Origin: Phellopilus nigrolimitatus
Lineage: Eukaryota; Basidiomycota; Agaricomycetes; Hymenochaetales; Hymenochaetaceae
Direction: 5' to 3'
DNA length: 64,000 nucleotides
Assembly: GCA_021029095.1 (NCBI GenBank)
Contig: JAJOHG010000059.1
Coordinates: 107,203 to 171,202 of the forward strand
The position numbers were made by a program, and so were the translations under genes. The notes under the pieces are model-generated. The model was not told the DNA's origin. It was given only the letters and a program-made list of their open reading frames with translations, and did no database searches. Shown here in pieces: positions 39,214 through 49,180 of this stretch. Every line of letters begins with the position of its first letter. The first letter of the stretch is position 1.

Positions 39214-40287
39214 ATGCCGCCTCGGATTGGACGTCGTCCGCATGCGACGGCAGCAAGGAAAAGAGAAAACAACGAGAATGAATCGCATATCCCGCGAACT
39301 TCAACACCCGCCAGGCCCGTTGCACGACCTGTTCTGTATTCACCTCTTCCTCCATCGTCGCCTCCTCCTACTTCGTCGCACGAGAAAAATGAGGTCACCC
39401 TTGGAATCGACGATCCCTTCGGATTTCTAGCGGCTGAGAAAAAAATAAAGGCACAGAAGTCGAGAAAGATTCTTCAACCAAAGGCAGTTCAGAACCAGTT
39501 TGCCGCTATTTCGACTACTACGAGTCCGAAAAACCCGTTCGCTGCCAACGTTGATGCTCTCAGCGAGACGGAGAATGATGAGAGGGAGGCATTTGCTACG
39601 CCGGTCCATCATGGCGAACTTCACTCCACACTTTCATCTGCGCAAACTCCGACAGTCCAATCTCCTCGAGTTGCTACTCCGCGTAGACGAAGAAGGAAGA
39701 CTAGACTCCCTACAACACCCTCTTCTCTGGGATCTAGCTCTGTTCCACAAACTCCTTCCCCGGTGAAACGTAACCTACAAACTTCGTCCGATCGCACCGA
39801 AAAAGAGCTTCCTCGGGGTATGCGCCATCATATCGTTAAAGCTAAGGGGAAAGGAGCCAAGTCCTCACGAAAGAAAACGGAGGAAACGCTAGCCGAAGAG
39901 GACCTTCTTTCTGCCACGAAGGAGTTGCAGGAGCTCTTACCGACTCGGCCTGCTCGTCGTCCTCGTGCTCCGCAAGAGGCTATCATCCCAAGGATGCCTC
40001 GGAAGCGAGTCGGTCGTGGAGCGACGAAGAAAATAATTGCTCCGAAACGTGGACGACGAAGGACTGATGTAGATAGAGAATTCATTGGGGAAAAGGAGGG
40101 CGAAACATTCGTTCTTGACGGCGAAGAACGAGAGGTGAGTAAAAAGCAACGGGTCTTTGTCTTTGTCAGAAGTGTACTCAGGAGCTTTAACATACAGAAA
40201 TTTGAAGCTGATCGCGCCGCACGCATTGAATATTTTAGAAAACTCGATTCCTACGAAATCACCGAAGAAAATGTTTACATGATTTGA
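39214..40287 (+). CDS. Basic, disordered, nuclear-looking protein of unknown function
   Basis: Not recognised. The protein begins MPPRIGRRPHATAARKRENN and is rich in Ser, Pro, Lys and Arg with many S/T-P sites (TPVHHGEL, TPTVQSPRVATPRRRRR), which suggests a nuclear, cyclin-dependent kinase-regulated protein; that is inference. A short conserved-looking block reads LLSATKELQELLPTRPARRP. A second basic block is PRMPRKRVGRGATKKIIAPK. A 66-nt intron (40135-40200, GTGAGT ... ACATACAG) should be removed, joining EERE to KFEADRAARIEYFRKLDSYE, and the protein ends ITEENVYMI. The intron length is a multiple of three without a stop, so retention would only add 22 residues. The C-terminal motif with a terminal hydrophobic residue looks like a docking peptide. 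Confidence 0.7.
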   Translation: MPPRIGRRPHATAARKRENNENESHIPRTSTPARPVARPVLYSPLPPSSPPPTSSHEKNEVTLGIDDPFGFLAAEKKIKAQKSRKILQPKAVQNQFAAISTTTSPKNPFAANVDALSETENDEREAFATPVHHGELHSTLSSAQTPTVQSPRVATPRRRRRKTRLPTTPSSLGSSSVPQTPSPVKRNLQTSSDRTEKELPRGMRHHIVKAKGKGAKSSRKKTEETLAEEDLLSATKELQELLPTRPARRPRAPQEAIIPRMPRKRVGRGATKKIIAPKRGRRRTDVDREFIGEKEGETFVLDGEEREVSKKQRVFVFVRSVLRSFNIQKFEADRAARIEYFRKLDSYEITEENVYMI

Positions 40288-40812
40288 TGGTCGGCCTTTT
40301 GTTCCGTGGGATTGTATCATGGGTACTCTATTCTTTTAGGACTCCCGAAGTTGCTTCTTCTTCCGGCTTGTTTGTTTTGCAATTGGTTGGGTTTTCATGG
40401 CCTTTGAAGTGTATGTTAAATAGGCTTTTACTTTAACTGAAAAAAAAATAGAGATGGTGCATCGCCGTTGTTCTTCTTGCCGTCGAACATCGAACTTGAA
40501 CCCATGTTCGGACGATTAAAAAATTCGTTTATAAACCTTTTTAATTACGCAATGCCTCTATCGCGTCATAATCTTACATGCATAGTCCAGGGCAGATGTA
40601 ATCTATAATGTATGTATGCGTCGTAGTACATCCCTGCGAAGTCCGAGAGCGTACGATTCAGAGACTATATCCGAGATTGAGAGGATCGGCGGCGCCTGCT
40701 CGAATGATTGGCGTCTATAAAAAGAAGCCAAGTTGTCGTACGACTTCCTTAACCTGACTTCGACGTCGACGTTCGAAAAAAAGTTGATTTCGCGGTCCTC
40801 CTTTCAGCAGCC
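40288..40812. other. Intergenic region upstream of ERG4
   Basis: About 525 bp: 3' flank of the basic protein gene, then the ERG4 promoter. Apart from the TATA-like element listed separately, I see no recognisable feature. The stretch near 40,440-40,570 is A/T-rich. Confidence 0.4.
40716..40723 (+). promoter_or_regulatory. TATA-like element upstream of ERG4
   Basis: TATAAAAA about 97 bp upstream of the ERG4 ATG, a typical position for a fungal TATA box. It is followed by a C/T-rich leader that runs to the start codon. Confidence 0.5.
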
Positions 40813-42661
40813 ATGAGCACCAACGGCGAGCTTAGGCAGCGTAAGCCGAAGTTCGTCGGAACTCCCAGTGATGAAGGCAGGAAGACTGACGAACGCCTTG
40901 ACAAGCATGAGAAGTACGCGTTTCCGTGTCAAGCTTGCCCACCGACCGTCCTGCTGACACGCCTTTTTTTGCAGTTACGAGTTTGGTGGGCCCATCGGCG
41001 TCACTGCCATGATGATTGGCTTCCCGATTCTTATGTACTACCTTTGGATATGTCTGTGGTTTTACAATGGCAAGCTGGTGTACCCAACGTCCCTCGACGA
41101 TGTCCAGCCTTTCTTAGCCAGGATGTGGGAACATGTTCGAGTGGTAAGCGGTTCCCTTTATATGTATATCTCATCTAACACATCACCTACTCTTGTAGGA
41201 TGCAAGCCCTAACGCATACGGATGGAAGGTGTACTCTGGATTCTTCTTTTTCCAACTTTTTATCGCCTTCATTATTCCCGGCTACCAGCAAGAGGGTCTT
41301 CCGGTCCCGTCGCTCGGATATAAGACGCTCATGTACAACTGCAACGCGCTTTCGTGCTTCTACGTCACCATGATCTCCGCTGCCGCCCTCCATCTCACGC
41401 ATACCTTCCGTCTCACCGGGATTATCGACAATTACGGACACCTCATGACCGTCGCGAATATCTACGGCTTTTTAGTGAGCTTCGGAATGTACTTTTGGAC
41501 TGTTGCTCGCGGCAAGCAGATTCGGATGTCTGGCAACTTCTTCTACGATGTGTTCATGGGCGCAATGTTGAACCCGCGCATCGGGAGTGTTGACTTGAAG
41601 ATGTGGGCCGAAGTGCGCATCCCATGGAATATCACATTCTTCCTAGCAGTGTCGGGCGCTTGCAAGCAATATGAGAAGTATGGATATGTTACGCCTGTGA
41701 GCAATGACTTTCATTGAAGTCTCATAATATTTACAAGATAACTTTCAGAACATGGCTTTTATGTGCCTCGCAACCTGGCTCTACGTGAATGCTTGGTAAT
41801 GATTTATGCGCATGGAAATGAAGAAGCTGCTAAGACTTGAAACAGTGGTAAGGGTGAGGAGTGCATCCCGCAAACCTGGGATATGTTCCACGAAAAGTGG
41901 GGCTTCATGGTTATCTTCTGGAACTTCGCCGGTGTACCCTTCGTAAGTTAGCTTCTCTTTACTATTTGTCCTAGTACTAAAATTGCGGCAGACTTATGTG
42001 TACTCGGTCGTCTACATGGCTTCTCACGATCCCTCCGAATACCAATTTTCTACACCTACTTACGTGGCGCTCTTCGCTACACTCCTTACCACATACTACA
42101 TGTGCGCCTGTTCTCACAGCTTTACAAACCGATGAAACTGATGTGTGCTTAATGTAGCTTCGATACATCGATGTCGCAAAAGAGCCGCTTCAAGATGCAG
42201 ACACAGGGTACATTTAAGTGGCGCAAGGCATTCCCGCAGCTGCCCTGGGGCACCGTAGAGAACCCGACCTACATTCAGACTGCGCATGGGTGAGCTTGTT
42301 GATTTGCTATTATCTCAATTTTTGCTAGAAAGGAACTCTTGCAGTAATCGCCTCCTGACGAGCGGCTGGTGGAAATATGCGCGCAAGCCGGTATGTCTCT
42401 CAGCTTGTCGCCTTGCCAGGAAGTGATCTTCGTATCTAACAATCACACTAGAATTATACCGCTGACTGGGTGCAAAGTCTGACATGGGGCTTGTGCATCG
42501 GCAGCGCCTCACCGATCCCATACTTCTACTCTGTGTTCTTTATCACCGTCCTTGTGCATCGCTGTGGACGTGACTTCGAGCGCTGTGCTTTAAAATACGG
42601 GAAGGACTGGGACAGGTACTGCGAGGTCGTCAAGTACAAGTTCATTCCGGGGATTTACTAA
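40813..42661 (+). CDS. ERG4: Delta(24(24(1)))-sterol reductase (ERG4), last step of ergosterol synthesis
   Basis: ER membrane enzyme that reduces the C24(28) double bond with NADPH to give ergosterol. [17 protein letters not shown] begins a short cytosolic tail, then [20 protein letters not shown]. Family motifs follow: [138 protein letters not shown] and [20 protein letters not shown]. The C-terminal signature is [20 protein letters not shown] ... [20 protein letters not shown], ending YKFIPGIY with the stop at 42659-42661. Seven or so short introns. All conserved blocks are present and uninterrupted after splicing. Confidence 0.95.
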
Positions 42662-42905
42662 ATCGAGGGGAAAAATTACTTAATCTTACCTAAAGTTTTT
42701 ATATCTTATCCTTAATAGACTTTGTGCACGCTCTAATAGTTCAACAAACAGAATATACCATTAATGTGAAATGAACTCGCTAGTAAAGACATTTGCAAGT
42801 GGATAACATATGAGGGTGAAGTCTGAAAAGAGATAGAAATTTTAAGAAATATTCCATATTGCGGGTGGTATCGTCGTAAGATGTCGTTCATTTTGCCATC
42901 AGAAC

Positions 42906-45603
42906 TCATTCGTAGGGCATGCTCTCAGCTGAGTCGGCGAGCGAGTTCCAGTTGCCTGCGACAGCCTCAGCAAAGCCACTCTCTTCCCTCGCGAAGTCGC
43001 GGACGGTCTGTGTGACGAGCGTGTTTTCCCGATTGTGCAGAACAACGCGCAGCTCGTGCCACATTCTACAACGCAGTAAGTAACAACCTTATGTTAAACG
43101 AGCCCGAGAGACCACTCACGAGTATCGGGTAAAAACCCTGCGATTCAACAGCGAAACGATCGTCGCTTGGTCGCGTTCGACGAGTCCAGTTAGTCTGTCG
43201 ACTTCCTGAGCCCAGCCCTCCTTCTGTGTAGCGCGGATGCCCTCGAGTTTTATCTGCGTTGCCTCAATGCGCTTCTTTAGACGCTCGACGTTGTCACCCG
43301 AAAGGCGGTCATGACGCAAGAAGAGATCGCGCGTAGCGATATAGAGGTCCCTTTGGCTCTGTGAATCGAGCCTTAAAATAGCAAGGACACTTATAACACG
43401 GGAAACTAACCTTTAGGGACTCTAGTGTCGTCGCCGACATCATACGAGACTGTACACTTTCATCAGCATTTTCAATCACAGAAAGTTTTCAAGGATAGTC
43501 ACCCTCTGATCTAATTCATCTGAGTGCCTGGCTACATGGATTGACACCTGTTCGAGGCCCGACTGCACGCCTGAGCATAACTCGCACCCATCACCGCGCC
43601 AGCACTGTGCGTTCACTTCGTTCAAAGCGTTCAGTGTCATTGTCAATCGAGACAGGTCCGCCTGCGAGTTTTCCAATATTGAAGTGTAGAAGCCACCGTC
43701 CGCCGCACCATCAGGGCGAGCAGAACCAACAAGAGGCGCCGAAGCAAATGAGCCGAAGACATGTACAGAGGGCAAGGTAGGGAGTACGGAGGAGGCAAGC
43801 GATGCCGGAGAGCCAGGAGTGGACGAGGACGGCGAGGCGACGGTTGCAACGGGAGACGATGACGGTATGGAGGGAGTAAGAACAGACGATAAGAACGCGC
43901 GCTTGAAGAGGACGTGAGGGTTCCGTACCGCTGCTGCTTCGCGCCGCTTGATGATTCGTTCGGCTAAGATGCAGATTTTTTGCCACTGCTCGATTAACGA
44001 GCCGAGTTTATTTCGAACGACTCTGAAAAGCAATATCAATACATGCGAAAAATGTGCACCATCTGTATACATACTTGAGTTTCTCCTCAAGGTCGCTCGG
44101 AATGGTCATTTCTTCAACTCTGTCTACACGCTTGCTAGCGGACTCCTCATCGAGAGAAACCACTGTATGCTTTCGCCACTGCTCGAGTGAAGGCTCCGTT
44201 AAAAACACAGCGAGGAGACCGTCGTCCTTAATGATCGGGTGGTTCCTGGTTTGGACGTTAGCAAATAGAACAAAGGGATTTTCTCTTAAAACTTACACAA
44301 TGAAATTCAAGAAGCGCTGGAGGCCCTTTCTGTCGCATGCTCAGATATATCGTTGTATAACTCCCGTACATCTATAACATACCTCCTGTGTTCTAGAAAT
44401 GAGTCGTCCGCTGACAATAGCATCATTTCAGTGAAATGCTAGTTTTGATTGAAAGATTATAGAACGTACGTCCTACACGCTTCGGCGGCAGCTGGGGTAG
44501 TAGGCGGAAGGGATAACGTCGAACAAGGCAATCCCACAAGAAAACGAACTCTGAGTACCGTCGAGAAACAGGAGTCCCGCGCTGAGAAACCCGCGTGAAT
44601 GGTTAAATTAGGAGTACAAAGGGACCTGTTAACTTACGTCTGAAGATATTTCGTACACCATATATCTGTTCAAGATGAAGCCATGGAGACCAAGCAACCG
44701 AACCTGGACGCGCTCTTGCTTCCTCCACCATTCCCTCGGCAAGCCTGTACCACTCACACTAGACGGTGCTCCATTCGTTAAGCTCGCACCTCCGCCATTA
44801 GCTTCCGGGAAACGTGGCGTCTGCCAAGGGTCGTCCGAAGAATAGGAAGGCTGAGACACAACGCGAGCTGGCGCAGAAACAGCGGAGCTATCTTTGTGAT
44901 AGATGGCTTGGGAGGAAATGGAAGATGTGCTCGGAGCGACGGCGTCAAGATCCAAGGAGGGTATAGGTAGCGCATTTTGAGAAGCGAGGGACGCGACTTG
45001 TTCAATAGAGAGGTCTTAAAAGGCCATCTTCAGATAGAGGTAGACGAGTAAGTAAGATAGAACACACCTTTCCCGCTCTGTGCTAAAGCAACAAGTGCGA
45101 GAGCAACAAAGAACTCGAGCTTCGATACTCGCGGACGCGAACTGACCAGATTTACGATCTGACGGTAAAAGTTCGCATGTATACGGACAGTAAGAGCTGA
45201 AGGCGCTCACCCTATCGATTGTAGATGCAGATATCCCTGAAGTGAGTAAGACGCGTGACAGCGAGTTGACGGACGTCTCTCCTAGTCCCGACGAGTCGAC
45301 TGCGCTGAATGCCTTATGATATAACAGGGGTGCTGTTGCGTCCGCTGATATCGCCATATTACGTTAAGCTAGAGCGAGTCCTACTAAGTGAGATAGCGCA
45401 CCAATAACAGATGCGAATGGTGATGATGGGGCGGCTTGCGGCGGAGGGGGCAAGTCGGGCGTCGGCGCTGAGCTCCACGGATCGAGGCCATCGTATGCAG
45501 AGCCCGCAAGAGGATCATCGGCGGTAAAGCTGTTGCTTCCGAAACCATTGGCGAAAGAAGACGATGTGCCGTAGCGCTGCGCCGGACGAGGTGCATTGAA
45601 CAT
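42906..45603 (-). CDS. MVP1: Sorting nexin MVP1 (PX - BAR)
   Basis: Endosomal SNX-BAR protein, homologue of yeast Mvp1 and human SNX8, working in retrieval from endosomes. The start at 45603 gives MFNAPRPAQRYGTSSSFANG. An EH-like N-terminal region reads ADATAPLLYHKAFSAVDSSG and ETSVNSLSRVLLTSGI. After a disordered segment the PX domain begins WWRKQERVQVRLLGLHGFIL, with RYSEFVFLWDCLVRRYPFRL, LPQLPPKRV, and RRKGLQRFLNFIVNHPII, the phosphoinositide-binding pattern. The BAR part follows: EEKLKVVRNKLGSLIEQWQK, TLNALNEVNAQCWRGDGCEL, EGWAQEVDRLTGLVERDQAT. It ends ADSAESMPYE with TGA at 42906-42908. Introns are short, several inside the PX region. An Ala/Ser/Pro insert (about 43,690-43,910) interrupts the BAR region. 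Confidence 0.87.
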
Positions 45604-46339
45604 TGCAGCACTCGATGAGAACCGTGTCGGCGTCGTTGACGTCGTCGACGCGAACGCGATCCAATTCACACGCATGTCACGTCAGAACTTCTTATCTAAG
45701 TCGGACTCAGCCACACGTGCAGCCACAAGACAGCCACGCCGAATCTGAAGCACAACGGTTCTGCGTTTGCTTAGGATCAAGTGCCGTGAATCTAAAACTT
45801 GAAGCCCCTCCTTTACATCAAGCCTTCGCATAGAAAATTACATCGTGCAGAGTCTGCAGAAACACATGCACTTTTGGTAGCTGTAAAGCTCTAACTCTCA
45901 ATCGCATCTCCTTACGCAGTTCTAGACACGATAGGTGACAAAATTACTAGCACAATCCTGCGATGAGCAGACTGAGACTGAGATTCTGGCATAAATGTCA
46001 TCATCTTAAAAGAGAGAACTGTTCGAACTTTGTCGTGTGTGGGGCCTGCTCAGCCGGGCCCAGCAAGCAGCCGTTCTGAATAGGAGCACGGTTAGTCTCA
46101 ACATACTCACATGCCAGCTGAACACAGCAAAGTCATACAGTATCTCGGTGTTGTGGTCAGCTACTCTTGTCGGATTACGGAGTTTTTTTGGTCCTTACGT
46201 GATTGTCTCGTCTACGTAACATCCTGATAATTGTTTTCTCGTGTCTCGTGACCTCCTGCGATAACGAAAGGAAAGGAAGTCAAGGATTTTGAGGAAGGTC
46301 TATTTTAGACAGGTAAACGAGCCTAAAAACAGGACAATA
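45604..46339. other. Intergenic region, MVP1 promoter to transposable element
   Basis: About 735 bp upstream of MVP1. No gene recognised. It ends at the TA that flanks the inverted-repeat element. Confidence 0.4.
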
Positions 46340-46394
46340 GAGTGTTTTTAGAGGTCTTCGCACTTGAATTTCGCCGACTTATGGCGACTGCTAT
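46340..46394 (+). repeat. Left terminal inverted repeat of the outer element
   Basis: Matches the complement of 47143-47197 with one clear mismatch (GCGACTG against GCGACTA). High identity implies recent activity or recent acquisition of the outer element. Confidence 0.85.
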
Positions 46395-46449
46395 TATTAG
46401 CTAGGCGAGGGTAAGCGAAGGAGCCCGCTGGAGCCCATGCAAATCATTA

Positions 46450-47001
46450 GGCGTGGTCAGATATGGCGATCCAAGACGTGATCCAAAACGCGATCCAAAC
46501 TCATGGATCGTGTTCTGGATCACTTTCCATATCTGACCAGCAGCGATCCAGACAAGGATCCGAGCATGTCCGAAGTTTCTCCGAACGTTTACGTCACTTT
46601 TTTTTTTTTACAAGTCCTTACATGTACAGCGAGATTATAAACACATTATTTAAATTCATTGAAAAATGCACCTGGTCTCATTTTTTCCCAGTGTGACAAG
46701 TGCATATGAAAGTTTATGAATCACAATCTAAAAGGGAAGGATCCAGCGTAGACAAGCGGAGGGAAGGGATCGACTAAACTACTTCATAAGAAAGTAACAA
46801 AAAGTGTACAAAATCGTGAGTAAGAGTCAACAATCGCGACGCGATCCAGACAAGTGAATCGACTCCAGAGTCGATTCACTTTTCTGGATCGATCCAAGCT
46901 GGATCGCATGGATCGTGCGGTTTTCGGGGTCCACGATCCATCAGAACTTCTGTTGGATCGCATTTTGGATCGCACGTTGGATCGCCATATCTGACCACGC
47001 C
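46450..47001. mobile_element. Inner MITE-like element inserted in the outer one
   Basis: Terminal inverted repeats start GGCGTGGTCAGATATGGCGA and continue with TCCAA on both ends (about 25 bp identical), flanked by TA at 46448-46449 and 47002-47003. Joining the flanks restores an uninterrupted ATTATTAG, so the element inserted at a single TA inside the outer element. Subterminal regions carry many copies of CGATCCA / TGGATCG in both orientations. No transposase is encoded; the 552-bp length fits a non-autonomous element. Confidence 0.85.
46852..46881. repeat. Perfect 14-bp palindrome inside the inner element
   Basis: AAGTGAATCGACTC and GAGTCGATTCACTT are separated by CA. It would form a 14-bp hairpin stem with a two-base loop. 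It sits between subterminal repeats of the inner element. Confidence 0.85.
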
Positions 47002-47142
47002 TATTAGAAAAAAGTTGTTGTGACCCGCGCGTGACTCGACATATGTACTTTTCGCTGCAGACGGGCCAGCAAAAATGTTTGCGTGACTTCCGCAGTATCA
47101 CACCTTTAGCCGGGCTCCTTCGCTTGCTCGGCTATTCTAAAG

Positions 47143-47197
47143 ATAGTAGTCGCCATAAGTCGGCGAAATTCAAGTGCGAAGACCTCTAAAAACACTC
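47143..47197 (-). repeat. Right terminal inverted repeat of the outer element
   Basis: Inverted partner of 46340-46394; ends AAAACACTC directly before a TA. Confidence 0.85.
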
Positions 47198-48085
47198 TAA
47201 TGAGCTATCGAGTACTGGTGTACACCGCCAACTGAGTCAAATGTTGTTAAGGCAGACAGAGGTATACACCTTAGAAGTGTCACAAATAGTGTTGAATGAT
47301 GGATTGTGGAAATGTTGATATGGGATTTTTTGGAAAAACATAATTGAAATGTTTTAATTAAATACACATATTATGTTCGGGACAAACTAGTGAGAAAACG
47401 GATAAATTTCTAGTGAATTAAGATTTACATTGCTGTAGTTTAGAGAATATGATACAAGCCTAGTTAAACCTACAACAAGTGTTGATATAAGGCTTGCGCC
47501 GTGTTGTAGTGTCGATGGACTGTAAGGTTGGTATTATAGTTTGTACTTATTTAAGCAAGACTTTCCCGGATGTTGGTTGAGGATTTGCCGACAAATGTTT
47601 TTTAGACATTTGTGGAGACATCCGAGAGGCGTTCAATCAACTTCATCCAAAAAGTAATCTACATATATAGGAAAACACGTAGTAATTACACAAGGCAGAT
47701 GTGCAATGCGATGCTACAAGTCATGTACATGATTTCGACCATAAAAATACAGATAACCCGTTACTTCGTCATCAACAAAACTTATGTAATCTCTAAAATC
47801 ATTGTTTTTTCGTTCACACGAACTTGAACTGTTCGAACTTGTCCTACTCTGCTCACCGTCCACGACGACGACGAACGACCACTGACGACGGCGAGCTCCC
47901 ACTCGTCCCCGCTAGGCTACTCTTTTCTTATTCTTCATCTTCCAGATGTTCTCTTCGGATTAAGCTGCCTCTTGCTTTTCTTCTTTCGCTTTCGGTCTCG
48001 CCGTACCACCCACCTTTCAGTCTCCCTGTGCACTCTGAATCGCCGCCGTACACAACACCCGTCGCCACCGCCGTCTGCCGGAAAT
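47198..48085. other. AT-rich intergenic stretch
   Basis: About 890 bp between the transposable element and the ATG13-like fragment. From about 47,280 to 47,800 it is clearly more A/T-rich than neighbouring DNA and has no convincing reading frame or inverted repeat. The last 250 bp contain the C/T-rich leader of the ATG13-like gene. Confidence 0.45.
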
Positions 48086-49180
48086 ATGCCCCTAGACGCC
48101 AGCACGCTTGCGAAGGCGGACCAGATCGCGCACCGCTTCTTTGCCAAGTTCGCGCTCGTCGTCGACAACGCGCGCAACGTCGCCGTCGAGCCGCGCGAGG
48201 ACGCAAAGACCGACAAGCGGGTGAGTGCCACGCCGAATTATGTCCGGGCCATGTCGTAATGGCGGGCCTCTGCTGTCTGCGCGCTGGGGGCGTTTCCGTA
48301 TGTGCGGAGAACGGGCTCGGGATGGACAGCTCCGGAATGTGCAAGTAGCGCCGCCACGGGTGTCATCGCCATTATTTGGTCTCCTCGGGACAATGATCAG
48401 CAAAGACATCTGTGATTTACACCGTAATGCTGGATATGGCCAGTTTGCATTACTGCGAGCTCGACGACGTCCTCCCGCCGTCTTGTTCTCCATGGCCGCG
48501 CGAACAGTCTCTTCTCTATCTTATCATCTATATCTACCGAATGAATTACTGACTACTGTCGTTCTGTCAGTTCAACCTCGAGACGCCGGACACCGATTCC
48601 TACAAGGAGCAGCTTCGACTGTACAGGTCGATATCGCAGCTCGGCGCCTCGCCTCCACCCCTCGAGCTGCAGATATTAATGAGCGTGCCCGAGCTGACAG
48701 ACAAACAGGTTTTCGTCCACCACCCGCCCAGCCCGTCACGCGCACGCGTCGACCTCACTCCGACGCACATCCTCCTCGAGAGTTGGATGCTCGCCTTCAT
48801 CTTCTCGGGATCCGCGTTCTCGCAGTCGAGCGTCTCCAGCAGCAGCAGCGGAGGCGGAGCTGGCGAAGTGACGCTCGCGACAGTCTACAAGCAAGCCATG
48901 TCTGTGTTCCGAAGTCTGTACACGCTCCTGCGCGTGCTCCCTGCCTGGCGGATTTGTAAGTGCCTGCGCAGGCGCCCGGGCGCGGGCAACCGCAATGGGC
49001 ACCTGGGTGTCATGATGCGCGTCCGCGCGAGGGGTGACTCCAGTTCCAAGAACACGCGCATTTTGGGGTTCGGTACGCCTGATGCACGCTTCCATTAGTT
49101 ATATGACTGGTGCTAACGTACGGGTGTGCCGGACTATAGATACCCCGCTGTCGCCCAGCTCACCGGCCACAGACTTCTGA
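48086..49180 (+). CDS. ATG13: Truncated ATG13 (HORMA domain only)
   Basis: N-terminal part of autophagy protein Atg13, which in the full form recruits Atg1 and Atg17/FIP200. Exons 48086-48220, 48571-49072 and 49140-49180 give 225 residues. Family motifs are clear: ADQIAHRFFAKFALVVDNAR, FNLETPDTDSYKEQLRLYRS, PPPLELQILMSVPELTDKQV, TPTHILLESWMLAFIF, VYKQAMSVFRSLYTLLRVLP, AWRICKCLRRRPG, and RILGFDTPLSPSSPAT, where the frame meets TGA at 49178. Everything after the HORMA domain (the disordered Atg1- and Atg17-binding region) is missing and is replaced by eIF2-gamma-like DNA. The first intron (350 nt) is unusually long for this genome. The W that normally precedes FNLETPD is replaced by R. It may be a dead partial duplicate or an expressed HORMA-only protein. 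Confidence 0.7.

Larger units (their letters stand above)
46340..47197. mobile_element. Outer MITE-like element with long terminal inverted repeats and TA flanks
   Basis: The left end (GAGTGTTTTTAGAGGTCTTC and onward to about 46,394) is repeated in inverted orientation at the right end (about 47,143-47,197). The arms of about 55 bp differ at one position near the inner side, and a weaker match continues (AAGCGAAGGAGCCCG on the left, its complement on the right). TA dinucleotides lie immediately outside both ends (46338-46339 and 47198-47199), as expected for the Tc1/mariner superfamily or Stowaway-like MITEs. No transposase ORF is present, so it is non-autonomous. Removing the inner element leaves about 300 bp. 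Confidence 0.88.

Noticed and set aside
46784..47101. 105-codon minus-strand frame in the nested elements, considered as a transposase remnant
   Set aside because: Arg/Ser-rich translation of subterminal repeats without any DDE or zinc-finger pattern.
48225..48959. 244-codon plus-strand frame over the ATG13 intron and exon 2
   Set aside because: Overlaps the homology-supported ATG13 frame out of phase; Arg/Ala-rich shadow.
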